Source: a virus. Taken from it: a stretch of DNA of 58,202 bases. The stretch's first letter is position 1. Each line of letters starts with the position of its first letter. Shown here in pieces: positions 20,980 to 28,175 of the stretch. Under the pieces are notes generated by a model, which worked only from the letters and a program-made list of their open reading frames with translations, was not told the DNA's origin and did no database searches. Made by a program: the position numbers and the translations under genes. The stretch covers positions 1-58,202 of the IMG/VR virus record IMGVR_UViG_3300021961_000114; one strand, written 5' to 3'.

Positions 20980-21885
20980 ACAGTAAGTTCTTTGAAGTAA
21001 AAAGATTTTGGGGGGTTTGACCTCCATATAAGATAGTGAGTAGTAATACTCATGAAAGAGGTAGTCCCCTAACGGACCCTCGCCTGGGCAACTAGGACAC
21101 TCAAACAAATGGCAAAGTCTGTGACTTTCATCCAAAAGGTGGAAGTATATCCGACGATGGTGAGAAAAAGAACATGTGTGGGTAACACTGGCATATGTTC
21201 GGTAACGGCGCCGCCGACCACTGCTCACAGCAAAACATCCAAGAGTAAGATTTAAGCCAAAGATACGGGTGTGAGACCGCAATCAAATGCTCGTATGTAG
21301 ATTGATAGAAAGAGGACCAAAGGCCAACCAAGGGACTTGATCTTGAAAATCGGTGAAGTATCCGCAAGAGAAACACAAATGGCGTGTCGCATATTGTATC
21401 CCAAAAGGATATGAAACGACAAACAACGCACGTCATTGTTAGGTGCATGATAACTCAATGGTAGAGTAATAGCTATGTAAAGCTATGTGTTGCTGGTTCA
21501 AATCCAGTTCATATATACAAAAACGCAAAGTCGTTGTTTGTCTAGGATGAAAGTGACTTAACTCTGTGATCGAAAGATAACACAGACAACGAAATGTCCG
21601 CAAGACACTAGTTGTTAATCGGAGTCTGAACGGTGTCCGCAAGACTTAACTGCTGTCGAAGGCAGACGGATGGATGAAGGTTGAATAGTTCTAGGTTAAG
21701 GTTGATAAGCCACAACCCTAAAAAGGCAGTCATGTTGGATACGATTATAGGCGCAAGTCGTAATCGTGGATAAGTTAGGAAGCCTGTCCGCAAGATGGGT
21801 ATAATCTAACCGAAGGTCAACAGTGAAGGCGGTAATCTCACGCCAAACACTTAATAAGATATTTGTTGATAGACTTTATACGGAA
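20980..21885 (+). ncRNA. Giant structured RNA, GOLLD-like (possibly ROOL-like)
   Basis: About 900 bases without a credible reading frame, full of nested hairpins: TGAGTA-GTAA-TACTCA (21037-21052), CTTTCATCC/GGTGGAAG, GAACAT/ATGTTC around TGTG/CACT, GTATCC/GGATAT, CTGTG...GAAA...CACAG, GGTTG/CAACC, ACGATTA/TAATCGT and AGTG-GGCG/CGCC-CACT near the 3' end. The segment CCGCAAGA recurs four times as a hairpin loop. An 11-bp helix, 21418-21428 with 21532-21542, encloses a tRNA-like domain. Length, phage location beside tRNAs and an internal tRNA are what is known of GOLLD RNAs; ROOL is shorter. Assignment is by general architecture, not by alignment. Confidence 0.65.
21444..21515 (+). tRNA. tRNA-like domain embedded in the giant RNA
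   Basis: Acceptor TGCATGA/TCATATA (one mismatch), D-stem ACTC/GAGT with GG, anticodon stem ATAGC/GCTAT with an 8-base loop TATGTAAA (GTA, Tyr-like), T-arm GCTGG-TTCAAAT-CCAGT. No encoded CCA. Enclosed by an 11-bp helix of the host RNA. Confidence 0.55.
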
Positions 21886-21948
21886 CATTAATGTGAAATC
21901 CAACAATACTCTTATAAAAAATTGATTGATATAATCACAATCTCATTT

Positions 21949-21957
21949 ATATTTATA
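21949..21957 (+). promoter_or_regulatory. Late promoter motif ATATTTATA
   Basis: Seven bases before ATG 21965. Confidence 0.5.
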
Positions 21958-21964
21958 TGAGATT

Positions 21965-24900
21965 ATGGCCAAATTCAAAAACATTGCACGAGAACAATTT
22001 TATCATAAACTCATCACCGAGTTTGTAAATTCCCACCACAAATCACAATTTACCGTCTTGAATGAAGGATTGGATACAAAGTCCAATCTTTATTATGCAA
22101 TTCAATTGGGTGAACAAACTGCTAAACAGATTGAAGCAGACATTTTGAGTGAATATCTCAATGAACACCCAGTTCTAAAGGAAGATATTTTTCAACGTGG
22201 TTTGGCCAAGACAAAAGCATGGTTGACTACACCACTTGGTAAAGGATTTACACAAGGTAAAGACACACAAGTAATTCAGAACTTGTTTGCAGCTCTCAAG
22301 AAGAACACAGACAAAATCATCAATGCGGGGCCAAGTCCATTTGCTCCATCCGCTGAAGATGTCAAAAACAGTCCTACACAGATTGGCCAAATCGGTGCAT
22401 TGATTGGTAAAAGATTTGCTGCTCTTCAAAACAATCCAAAGTTAAATGTTCCAGCTACACCAGCAGAACAACAAGCTGGTATGGGTCGTATTCAACAATT
22501 GATTGATAAATTGCGTTCGACTGGTTTGGTCAAGGGTGCAGATAATGTATTGGATGAAATTGGTATTTTTGCTCGTCAACATCCTACATTGACCAACATG
22601 ATTGTCGGAGGTTTGGTCGCCGTATTGACACTTTCTACAGGCGGAGGTTTGTTTGGTATTCCACTTCTAGGTAAGTTTTTGGTCGGCACAGCATTAAGAA
22701 CTTTGCTTGGTATGTTGAAGGGTGAAAAAGCAACCCAAGCAGCAACAAAAGCAGCCGCAGTATCTGGTGCTGGTATCGCAATTGGTAAGTTGTTGGGATT
22801 GTTTTATGATAAGTTGGCAGGTTGGTTGAGTGGTCCAGACGATGGATCTGCTCTTCCAGTTCCAACAAAACCGGTTCCTACTCCTCAAGCAATGGATGTT
22901 GATACTAGCGCATTGGGTAAAGAAGAATATCTATCTAGTTACAGAGGAATGCTGTTTAATAAGGCTGAGAATGCAGCTAGTGCTGAAGAGTTTCAAACAT
23001 ATCTTCAACAAATTCAAAACAGCGATGCTCAATATGGGTTTAATGGAGAACTTCCTCAATGGAATCCAGCAAATGCGAGTGGCCAGTTACCTATTGGAAC
23101 TCCAAACGTAACTCCTCCACCAGTTCCAACACCAACCACAGTTCCGCCTGGAATACCACAACCAGGCTTTGATCAACAACCTCCTGTAACTGGTGTTGAT
23201 ATTCAACCAACACTTACTACTCTACGTCCTAAGTTGGATGCATTGGCTAGATTGGCAAGCACAACGGATGTGAGAGGTGCTACTGCTCCAGCTGCAAGAC
23301 AAGCACTTCAAAACTGGGTAGCTGGTATTAGTCAACCAGAAGCTCAAACAATGTTGGCAGATCCTAATGTGACCAATCAACTGATGCGTAAGGGTGCTTT
23401 GGGATTATTGAAGAAGAAATTTGGTCTACAAGAAAGTGAAATTGATTTGTTGAAAGCTGAGTTATTGGGAAGTGCAATTGCATTGACCGAAGCAAATCCA
23501 CTTACAGCTGCTAAGAACTTTATGTTTGGTGGTCCAGAAGTCGGTGGTAAAAATTCTCGTTTGGATTACAAACAAGTCGAAAGCGACTATTTGAAGTTCT
23601 TGAATAACATGGAAAGTTCTTTGGGTCTCAAGAGTGAAAAAGATATTCTTGATACATTGAAGAAGTATGATAAGACATTCCCAGGCGTTTATGATTATGT
23701 GAAGAAGGTCCGTGATTGGTTGTATGGTGCTACACCAGAGTCTAATGCTGCAACTCCTGATCCAGTAGTTGTTCCACCAGGCGAAGTTCCAACACCAACA
23801 AATCCAAATCCCGGCCCAGCAAATCCTACTGATCCTAAAACTATTCCAAAAGATCCACCAAAACAAGGTGATACTCCAACCCCAACTGTTGGTGGAGTAT
23901 ATTCAAATAAAAACTTGTCAAAGTATTTGGCTGCTTTGAAAGCAAGTCCGTTGTTTACTGGAAATCTACAACAACGTGTGGTCAATATGTTGAAGGCTAC
24001 TGACAATCCAAATAGTCCAGAAGCAAAAGCAGCCATGGCTACACTCAAGACATTCTTGATCAATTTCAGCAAAGCAATTAGTGATGCTTCTGCTCAATAT
24101 CGCCAAAAGGTTGGAGATCCAAACGCAGTTCGTGCTGAAATAACAAAAGATCCTCAATTTACATCATTGGCTGAAGCAGCTGCTGATCTATTGGCACGAA
24201 ACAAAGATAGACAAACATTTTTGGGTGAGTTCAATGCTTCTATACCAAACTTGGTTGGAGCTGCTTTTGAACTTCGTCAAGCATTTAATAGAAAGAACCC
24301 AAACAATGTATACGGTATGCAAAGAGCAGCTGCCGGTGCAGTTCCTCCAGTAATTGGATCTACAGTATCAGAAGATTTGGAAACCCGTGGTAAGGCTGTT
24401 GTTCCAAACTCTAGTGCTACCGGTAACTTGACTGGACCAGACATTGCAAATGCTAGAGCAATGTTTGCTAAGTTGATTGACTTGGGACCAATTCTTCAAA
24501 GAATTAACCCAGACAGTCTTGATAAGGCATCTTTGAAACAATTGATTATCTCGTTCTTGGATATTGGCGATGTGTTAGTATACAAGAAGGGTAGTAAGAA
24601 GACCAATAAAGCTGTTGATGCAGCACTTCAAGGTTTGGATCTTCTTGGACCAGGTGGTGCAGCTGTTCCACAACCACAACAAGGTGGATTCAAACCTAAA
24701 GAAAAGACTTTGGTTATAGCTGGACCAGAAGAAAAACCATTGACACCAAAAGCTGTTTATCAATATTTTGGTGATAAATGGAATCTTGTGACAAAGAGTG
24801 GATTACAACCACTTGATGTTAAAGGTGCGGCTAATAAGATTGCTAAGTTGAATGCAATTGCTAAGGATGGTAGAAATGACTATGATAAAGCAATTCAATT

Positions 24901-25009
24901 GATCAAGACTAACAAAAATGATAAGAGCAAAGGTATTAGTTATGATCTAGGTAATCAAATTAAGGAAGGACTATATGATCTAAACGATTATAGGAAGTTC
25001 TTTATCTAA
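21965..25009 (+). CDS. Large multidomain structural or ejected protein, 1014 aa
   Basis: N-terminal helical region (MAKFKNIAREQFYHKLITEF...), a Gly-rich hydrophobic stretch at about 210-280 (NMIVGGLVAVLTLSTGGGLF, then GAGIAIGKLLGLF) that could insert in membranes, and three Pro-rich linkers (about 298-312, 380-405, 595-645) separating helical domains. This build resembles internal virion proteins that pass into the cell or multidomain tail proteins. Codons favour A/C like the other virion genes, and it has a late motif and its own terminator. Not recognised as a family; a tape-measure role is possible but coiled coil is limited. Confidence 0.6.
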   Translation: MAKFKNIAREQFYHKLITEFVNSHHKSQFTVLNEGLDTKSNLYYAIQLGEQTAKQIEADILSEYLNEHPVLKEDIFQRGLAKTKAWLTTPLGKGFTQGKDTQVIQNLFAALKKNTDKIINAGPSPFAPSAEDVKNSPTQIGQIGALIGKRFAALQNNPKLNVPATPAEQQAGMGRIQQLIDKLRSTGLVKGADNVLDEIGIFARQHPTLTNMIVGGLVAVLTLSTGGGLFGIPLLGKFLVGTALRTLLGMLKGEKATQAATKAAAVSGAGIAIGKLLGLFYDKLAGWLSGPDDGSALPVPTKPVPTPQAMDVDTSALGKEEYLSSYRGMLFNKAENAASAEEFQTYLQQIQNSDAQYGFNGELPQWNPANASGQLPIGTPNVTPPPVPTPTTVPPGIPQPGFDQQPPVTGVDIQPTLTTLRPKLDALARLASTTDVRGATAPAARQALQNWVAGISQPEAQTMLADPNVTNQLMRKGALGLLKKKFGLQESEIDLLKAELLGSAIALTEANPLTAAKNFMFGGPEVGGKNSRLDYKQVESDYLKFLNNMESSLGLKSEKDILDTLKKYDKTFPGVYDYVKKVRDWLYGATPESNAATPDPVVVPPGEVPTPTNPNPGPANPTDPKTIPKDPPKQGDTPTPTVGGVYSNKNLSKYLAALKASPLFTGNLQQRVVNMLKATDNPNSPEAKAAMATLKTFLINFSKAISDASAQYRQKVGDPNAVRAEITKDPQFTSLAEAAADLLARNKDRQTFLGEFNASIPNLVGAAFELRQAFNRKNPNNVYGMQRAAAGAVPPVIGSTVSEDLETRGKAVVPNSSATGNLTGPDIANARAMFAKLIDLGPILQRINPDSLDKASLKQLIISFLDIGDVLVYKKGSKKTNKAVDAALQGLDLLGPGGAAVPQPQQGGFKPKEKTLVIAGPEEKPLTPKAVYQYFGDKWNLVTKSGLQPLDVKGAANKIAKLNAIAKDGRNDYDKAIQLIKTNKNDKSKGISYDLGNQIKEGLYDLNDYRKFFI

Positions 25010-25033
25010 CAAATTAACAATATAATTAACGAA

Positions 25034-25066
25034 AATACATCTGCTTTCGGGCGGATGTATTTTTTG
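25034..25066 (+). terminator. Rho-independent terminator
   Basis: AATACATC/GATGTATT stem around GC-TTTCG-GGC, then TTTTTG. Confidence 0.85.
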
Positions 25067-25070
25067 TTTC

Positions 25071-25098
25071 TTGACATTGTTAGCAAAAGTGGTAAACT
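25071..25098 (+). promoter_or_regulatory. sigma70-like promoter
   Basis: TTGACA (25071-25076), 16 bases ending GTGG, TAAACT (25093-25098). The ATG at 25110 lies about 5 bases past the expected start site, so the message would be nearly leaderless. Confidence 0.65.
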
Positions 25099-25109
25099 AA
25101 AGGAGTATT

Positions 25110-25433
25110 ATGAATAACAGTAATATAAATAAACAAGAATTAGCAACGTTGGTCTTTAACGAGGAGTTGAAGTCTAATGTTGAAAATACATTGAAGAACC
25201 ATTATGGAGTCAAAACGGTAAACTATCGTTTGATGACCTATGGTATGGGAATCGAAATATCTGGAAGTGATAGTTTTGATTTCATCCGTGGCGCAATGGT
25301 CAAGGTCAGTGGATTGCCAACCGAAACTTTTAGTATAATTTCAGAAGACAAAAAGTCACAGTCTGCATTTTATGTGTATATGCCTGAAAAAGATAAGGCA
25401 CTAAACCGTAGAATTCGTAGAGACAAAAATTAA
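25110..25433 (+). CDS. Hypothetical protein, 107 aa
   Basis: Soluble alpha/beta protein (MNNSNINKQELATLVFNEEL...) with a basic C-terminus RRIRRDKN. AAGGAG stands 5-10 bases before the ATG, but the promoter spacing suggests it may lie at or before the transcription start. Unknown family. Confidence 0.68.
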   Translation: MNNSNINKQELATLVFNEELKSNVENTLKNHYGVKTVNYRLMTYGMGIEISGSDSFDFIRGAMVKVSGLPTETFSIISEDKKSQSAFYVYMPEKDKALNRRIRRDKN

Positions 25434-25456
25434 TCGGTTTTTAGACATATTCTAAG

Positions 25457-25465
25457 ATATTTATT
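25457..25465 (+). promoter_or_regulatory. ATATTTATT motif
   Basis: Same sequence as the late motif but 29 bases before the next start (25495), which has a Shine-Dalgarno-like AAAGGA. Confidence 0.35.
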
Positions 25466-25494
25466 GTAACCAAGATAATGTGAAAGGATTTTAT

Positions 25495-25638
25495 ATGATT
25501 GGAATTATTCGTAGAATTTTTAGTAAAATTTTTGGAACAAACAGTGGGTGCTGTAAGCTTCCAAATAAAGGCGAACTGACTAATGAGTTACAAAAGTCAT
25601 ATGTTACTTCTCAGAAGTCATATGCCAGTTCGAAGTAA
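25495..25638 (+). CDS. Small protein, 47 aa
   Basis: ATG 25495 with AAAGGA 6-11 bases upstream. MIGIIRRIFSKIFGTNSGCC is an amphipathic basic helix followed by a Cys pair; the tail repeats KSYVTSQ/KSYASSK. It precedes the outer-membrane protein gene by 32 bases. It could be membrane-active; function unknown. Confidence 0.55.
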   Translation: MIGIIRRIFSKIFGTNSGCCKLPNKGELTNELQKSYVTSQKSYASSK

Positions 25639-25670
25639 ACAAAACACAAATAAAAGGAAAATAGATAAAT

Positions 25671-26375
25671 ATGAAGAAACTAGTATTGATGGTATTGTCA
25701 GTGTTTGCTGCTTTGTCAGTCGCTCGTGCCGCTGATATCGCAAACTTTAATGTTGACGCTGGTTACAACAACTATTATGTTGTTAACGGCGTTGCTTACG
25801 CAAAGGACACTCCATACGCAGGTATTGGTGCTGTTAAGTCCCTCAAGTATGCTGATGTATACGTTGGCGGTCTTTTCACTGCTGATAGTAACAATGAGCA
25901 GTCTCACTGGTTTGTTGGTGCAGGTAAGAGCTTGAGTCTTAATAAGGATTTTGCTCTCCGTTTGGACGGCACTGCACTTCGTCACCAAACTTCAACTGTT
26001 GGAATTGACAATTCTACGGAACTTGGAGCCAAGCTCGCTCTACAAAATCCATGGGTGACTCCATATGTTCGTGGTTCATTCAACTTTGAGTTGCATCAGA
26101 ATGCATACTTTGTTGGTGCTGAACGTGCTCAGAAGCTCCCTCTTGGTTTCGTCTTGACTCCATCCGTTGAGTGGGGTAAGTCAACCTCTTATGAGGCAGT
26201 TAATGCCAAGGCTTCGTTGACTCGTCCAGTCACTTTTGCTTGGGGAACTGTTTCTCCTTATGCTGAAGTTGGTTGGTATCACAACAATGTTTTTGACACT
26301 ACTGCTAGGGCATTTGCTTTGGGACGTTTTGACAACGACGTTGTTTATACTGCTGGTGTCAAGTTGAGCTTCTAA
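25671..26375 (+). CDS. Outer-membrane beta-barrel protein
   Basis: 234 residues. Signal peptide MKKLVLMVLSVFAALSVARA with an A-R-A cleavage site, then alternating strands with aromatic residues (e.g. TPYVRGSFNFELHQNAYFVGAERAQ, VSPYAEVGWYHNN) and a last strand VVYTAGVKLSF ending in Phe, the BAM recognition feature. About 8-10 strands fit the length. It would be exported through Sec and inserted into the host outer membrane. A phage might use this to mask or replace a receptor (superinfection exclusion) or change permeability. AAAGGAAAA upstream gives a real Shine-Dalgarno, and codons are more C rich than neighbours, both hinting at host origin. Confidence 0.8.
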   Translation: MKKLVLMVLSVFAALSVARAADIANFNVDAGYNNYYVVNGVAYAKDTPYAGIGAVKSLKYADVYVGGLFTADSNNEQSHWFVGAGKSLSLNKDFALRLDGTALRHQTSTVGIDNSTELGAKLALQNPWVTPYVRGSFNFELHQNAYFVGAERAQKLPLGFVLTPSVEWGKSTSYEAVNAKASLTRPVTFAWGTVSPYAEVGWYHNNVFDTTARAFALGRFDNDVVYTAGVKLSF

Positions 26376-26405
26376 TCCAAATAAGCCAAACTAATAAATC
26401 AAAAG

Positions 26406-26431
26406 CCAATGGCAACCCCATTGGTTTTTTT
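26406..26431 (+). terminator. Rho-independent terminator after the outer-membrane protein
   Basis: CCAATGG(26406-26412)/CCATTGG(26418-26424), then seven T. Confidence 0.88.
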
Positions 26432-26501
26432 ATGCGTTGATATGCAATTTCACTTTAATTGAAAAAAATTAAATTTTCACTTTTTCGAAAATGTGATCAC
26501 T

Positions 26502-26526
26502 TTTTCAAATTTCGATGATATATATT
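26502..26526 (+). promoter_or_regulatory. Promoter of the TTTTC-N12-TATATATT class with repeats upstream
   Basis: TTTTC ending at 26506, 12 bases, TATATATT (26519-26526). The preceding 60 bases carry three copies of a CACTTT element (two as CACTTTTTC), a possible operator. Confidence 0.45.
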
Positions 26527-26531
26527 GTTGT

Positions 26532-26654
26532 ATGCGTAACAGTCTACAACCATCATTGTCCGTAGCGGGTCAACCTAGTTTGACCTGAGACCGATGGTTG
26601 CTATTTGCGAAAACTCAAGTAACCGTTGGTCTGAAAAGATCAACGGTTTTTTGT
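26532..26654 (+). ncRNA. Small structured RNA with terminator (possible 18-aa leader peptide)
   Basis: Begins just after the TATATATT box. CAACCATC(26547-26554) pairs with GATGGTTG(26593-26600), enclosing GGTCAA(26568-26573)/TTGACC(26580-26585). It ends in a strong terminator. An ATG at 26532 opens 18 codons overlapping the hairpins, but the paired structure argues for an RNA product. Confidence 0.55.
26620..26654 (+). terminator. Rho-independent terminator of the small RNA
   Basis: AACCGTTGGTC/GATCAACGGTT with loop TGAAAA and a run of six T. Confidence 0.88.
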
Positions 26655-26679
26655 TTTAAAAGATTTCGCAAAAAGCCCA

Positions 26680-26707
26680 TTGACAATTTCAAGGATGGTG
26701 GTAAAGT
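26680..26707 (+). promoter_or_regulatory. sigma70-like promoter of tRNA cluster 2
   Basis: TTGACA (26680-26685), 16 bases ending GTGG, TAAAGT (26702-26707). Confidence 0.65.
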
Positions 26708-26713
26708 AGTTAC

Positions 26714-26835
26714 ATGTTCGGGGTTGAAACTCTATCTGGTGTCCCCAACGAAAGTTAAAACACTTGATCGGTCTGAGGGTGATATGCTTAGTGCAGAACC
26801 TGACTGGCGATAATTGGATAAAAGAAAACAATTTA
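26714..26835 (+). ncRNA. Leader RNA of tRNA cluster 2, conserved with 11654-11841
   Basis: Hairpin GGGG(26720-26723)/CCCC(26743-26746) around TTGAAACTCTATCTGGTGT, then TTGATCGGTCTGAGGGTG, CAGAACC and GGCGATAA, each matching the leader of cluster 1 in order. The stem has changed on both sides relative to cluster 1 while the loop is kept. Confidence 0.55.
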
Positions 26836-26836
26836 T

Positions 26837-26911
26837 GGACGATTAGCTCAGTGGAAGAGCACCTCCTTTACACGGAGAATGTCGGGGGTTCAAATCCCTC
26901 ATCGTCCACCA
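26837..26911 (+). tRNA. tRNA-Val(TAC), copy 2
   Basis: Acceptor GGACGAT/ATCGTCC, anticodon CTCC-TTTACAC-GGAG, T-loop TTCAAAT, encoded ACCA. Confidence 0.92.
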
Positions 26912-26918
26912 CTTTTAT

Positions 26919-26996
26919 CGGAATGTAGCTCAACTTGGCTAGAGCGCTTGCTTTGGGAGCAAGAAGTTGCAGGTTCAAATCCTGTCATTCCGACCA
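26919..26996 (+). tRNA. tRNA-Pro(TGG), copy 1
   Basis: Acceptor CGGAATG/CATTCCG, anticodon CTTGC-TTTGGGA-GCAAG, T-loop TTCAAAT, encoded ACCA. Confidence 0.92.
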
Positions 26997-27002
26997 TTTT
27001 AC

Positions 27003-27080
27003 GGTGATATAGACCAACTGGAAGGAGTCGTTACTTTGAGATAGTAAATAGTGCAGGTTCGAATCCTGTTATCACCACCA
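27003..27080 (+). tRNA. tRNA-Leu(GAG) with short variable loop
   Basis: Acceptor GGTGATA/TATCACC, anticodon TTACT-TTGAGAT-AGTAA, T-loop TTCGAAT, encoded ACCA. Leu tRNAs normally have a long variable arm; here only about 5 bases are left. D-arm GACCAACTGGAAGGAGTC is shared with tRNA-Leu(CAA). Confidence 0.8.
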
Positions 27081-27083
27081 ATT

Positions 27084-27167
27084 CGGCATGTGATGTAACA
27101 GAAGCCATGCGAGTCTTAGAAGCTCGTCCCGAAAGGGGTGTAGGTGCAAGTCCTATCATGCCGACCA
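27084..27167 (+). tRNA. tRNA-Leu(TAG)
   Basis: Acceptor CGGCATG/CATGCCG, anticodon loop CTTAGAA, variable arm CCC-GAAA-GGG, T-loop TGCAAGT (G55), D-loop AACAGA, encoded ACCA. Confidence 0.87.
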
Positions 27168-27177
27168 AATTTATAAT

Positions 27178-27255
27178 GGCTACGTAGACCAACTGGAAGG
27201 AGTCGTCTATCTCAAAAATAGAATAGTGCTGGTTCGAATCCAGTCGTAGCTACCA
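27178..27255 (+). tRNA. tRNA-Leu(CAA) with short variable loop
   Basis: Acceptor GGCTACG/CGTAGCT, anticodon TCTAT-CTCAAAA-ATAGA, T-loop TTCGAAT, encoded ACCA; D-arm nearly identical to tRNA-Leu(GAG) at 27003, no long variable arm. Confidence 0.82.
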
Positions 27256-27264
27256 ATCTAAAAC

Positions 27265-27350
27265 GGGTGTGTGGACTAAAGCGAAATTGGAAGAAGCGCC
27301 TTGTTTAAAGCGAGGAGTCCTTGGGGGTTCGAATCCCTTCACACCTACCA
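27265..27350 (+). tRNA. tRNA-Leu(TAA)
   Basis: Acceptor GGGTGTG/CACACCT, anticodon CCTTG-TTTAAAG-CGAGG, long D-arm, T-loop TTCGAAT, encoded ACCA. Confidence 0.85.
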
Positions 27351-27357
27351 ATTTTAT

Positions 27358-27435
27358 GGGCTGGCATGTTCTAAGGCTAAGCGAGACTGCTTTGCAAGCA
27401 ATCTGATGTGAGTTCGATTCTCACCTGGTCCACCA
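27358..27435 (+). tRNA. tRNA-Ala(TGC), copy 1
   Basis: Acceptor GGGCTGG/CTGGTCC with several wobble pairs, anticodon loop TTTGCAA with one C-A mismatch in the stem, T-loop TTCGATT, encoded ACCA. Less regular than copy 2 at 27730. Confidence 0.8.
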
Positions 27436-27444
27436 ATTTCAAAA

Positions 27445-27509
27445 GTGACTTTAAAATCATATTTGGTCGTATGATCTATGAGTGTAATTGACCTTTCGGG
27501 TGCAGTCAC
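27445..27509 (+). other. tRNA-like remnant without CCA
   Basis: GTGACT(27445-27450)/AGTCAC(27504-27509) enclose ATCATA-TTTGGTCG-TATGAT and ACC-TTTCG-GGT. Arms are in tRNA order but shortened, and no CCA follows. Probably a decayed tRNA. Confidence 0.35.
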
Positions 27510-27534
27510 ACATACCCAGTTTTTTAATTTATAC

Positions 27535-27622
27535 GGAAGTAGTCCGGCAGGTCGAGGAAAGCGTCTTGAAAACGCCTGGGGCCTAAAAACCCTCGTAGGT
27601 TCGATTCCTACTGCTTCCGCCA
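27535..27622 (+). tRNA. tRNA-Ser(TGA)
   Basis: Acceptor GGAAGTA/TGCTTCC, anticodon GCGT-CTTGAAA-ACGC, long variable arm GGG/CCC, T-loop TTCGATT, encoded GCCA. Confidence 0.9.
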
Positions 27623-27629
27623 TTTTTAT

Positions 27630-27723
27630 GGAAGGTAGACGAATAGTTAGTTAGTCGTAGCAGTTTGCTAAACTGCCGTGGCCTAAAAAACCACTGAGGG
27701 GGCAGCACCCTCACCTTCCGCCA
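27630..27723 (+). tRNA. tRNA-Ser(GCT)
   Basis: Acceptor GGAAGGT/ACCTTCC, anticodon GCAGT-TTGCTAA-ACTGC, variable arm GTGG/CCAC, T-arm GAGGG-GGCAGCA-CCCTC (G54 G55), D-loop TAGT, encoded GCCA. Confidence 0.87.
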
Positions 27724-27729
27724 CTTTAC

Positions 27730-27805
<76 letters not shown>

Positions 27806-27813
27806 ATTTTAAC

Positions 27814-27887
27814 GCGGGTGTGATGTAACGGTAGCCTACATCCTTGCCAAGGACGATGAGAGGGTTCGATTCCCTCCACCCGCTCCA
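27814..27887 (+). tRNA. tRNA-Gly(GCC)
   Basis: Acceptor GCGGGTG/CACCCGC, anticodon loop TTGCCAA, T-loop TTCGATT, encoded TCCA. Confidence 0.9.
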
Positions 27888-27897
27888 ATTTCAGAAC

Positions 27898-27971
27898 TGG
27901 GGATTTGCATAATGGTAGTGCGGAAGACTTTGAATCTTCTTGTAGGGGTTCGATTCCCTTATCCCCTGCCA
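27898..27971 (+). tRNA. tRNA-Gln(TTG)
   Basis: Acceptor TGGGGAT/ATCCCCT with a weak T-T first pair, as is usual for Gln tRNAs to have a weak 1:72 pair, anticodon GAAGA-CTTTGAA-TCTTC, T-loop TTCGATT, encoded GCCA. Confidence 0.88.
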
Positions 27972-27982
27972 TTTTATATATA

Positions 27983-28078
27983 TCGGTTAAGGGTGTAATT
28001 TTAGAGAAATTGTAATAAGTGATCATCAGTTACAAGAGTAAGAACTAGTGATCGAAAGATCCATTCATCAAACACCGA
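27983..28078 (+). other. Structured RNA segment between tRNA genes
   Basis: TCGGT/ACCGA ends enclose TTAC-AAGA-GTAA and GATC-GAAA-GATC hairpins. GTGATCGAAAGAT also occurs in the giant RNA (about 21566-21578). No CCA and no tRNA arms; possibly a small RNA or remnant. Confidence 0.35.
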
Positions 28079-28090
28079 CAACAATTTATT

Positions 28091-28167
28091 CGGGGTGTAT
28101 TGTCAATTAGGAGACGGCCTGATCTGGAGTCAGGAAGCTGCAGGTGCAAGTCCTGTCACCCCGACCA
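28091..28167 (+). tRNA. tRNA-Pro(TGG), copy 2, with C33
   Basis: Acceptor CGGGGTG/CACCCCG, anticodon CCTGA-TCTGGAG-TCAGG, T-loop TGCAAGT (G55), encoded ACCA. The anticodon loop has C instead of the near-universal U33. Confidence 0.8.
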
Positions 28168-28175
28168 TTTTATAT

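Noticed and set aside
20824-21793. Several minus-strand frames of 60-150 codons
   Set aside because: They lie opposite the giant structured RNA, have Ser/Cys/Arg-rich random composition and overlap strong hairpins; the RNA explanation accounts for the region better.
23462-24157. Minus-strand frames with Trp/Cys/Ile-rich sequence
   Set aside because: Shadows of the 1014-aa gene.
25684-25935. Overlapping + frames of Leu/Ser/Thr-rich sequence
   Set aside because: Out-of-frame reading of the outer-membrane protein gene.
26532-26588. 18-codon peptide
   Set aside because: Overlaps two strong hairpins of a small RNA with its own terminator; no independent coding evidence.
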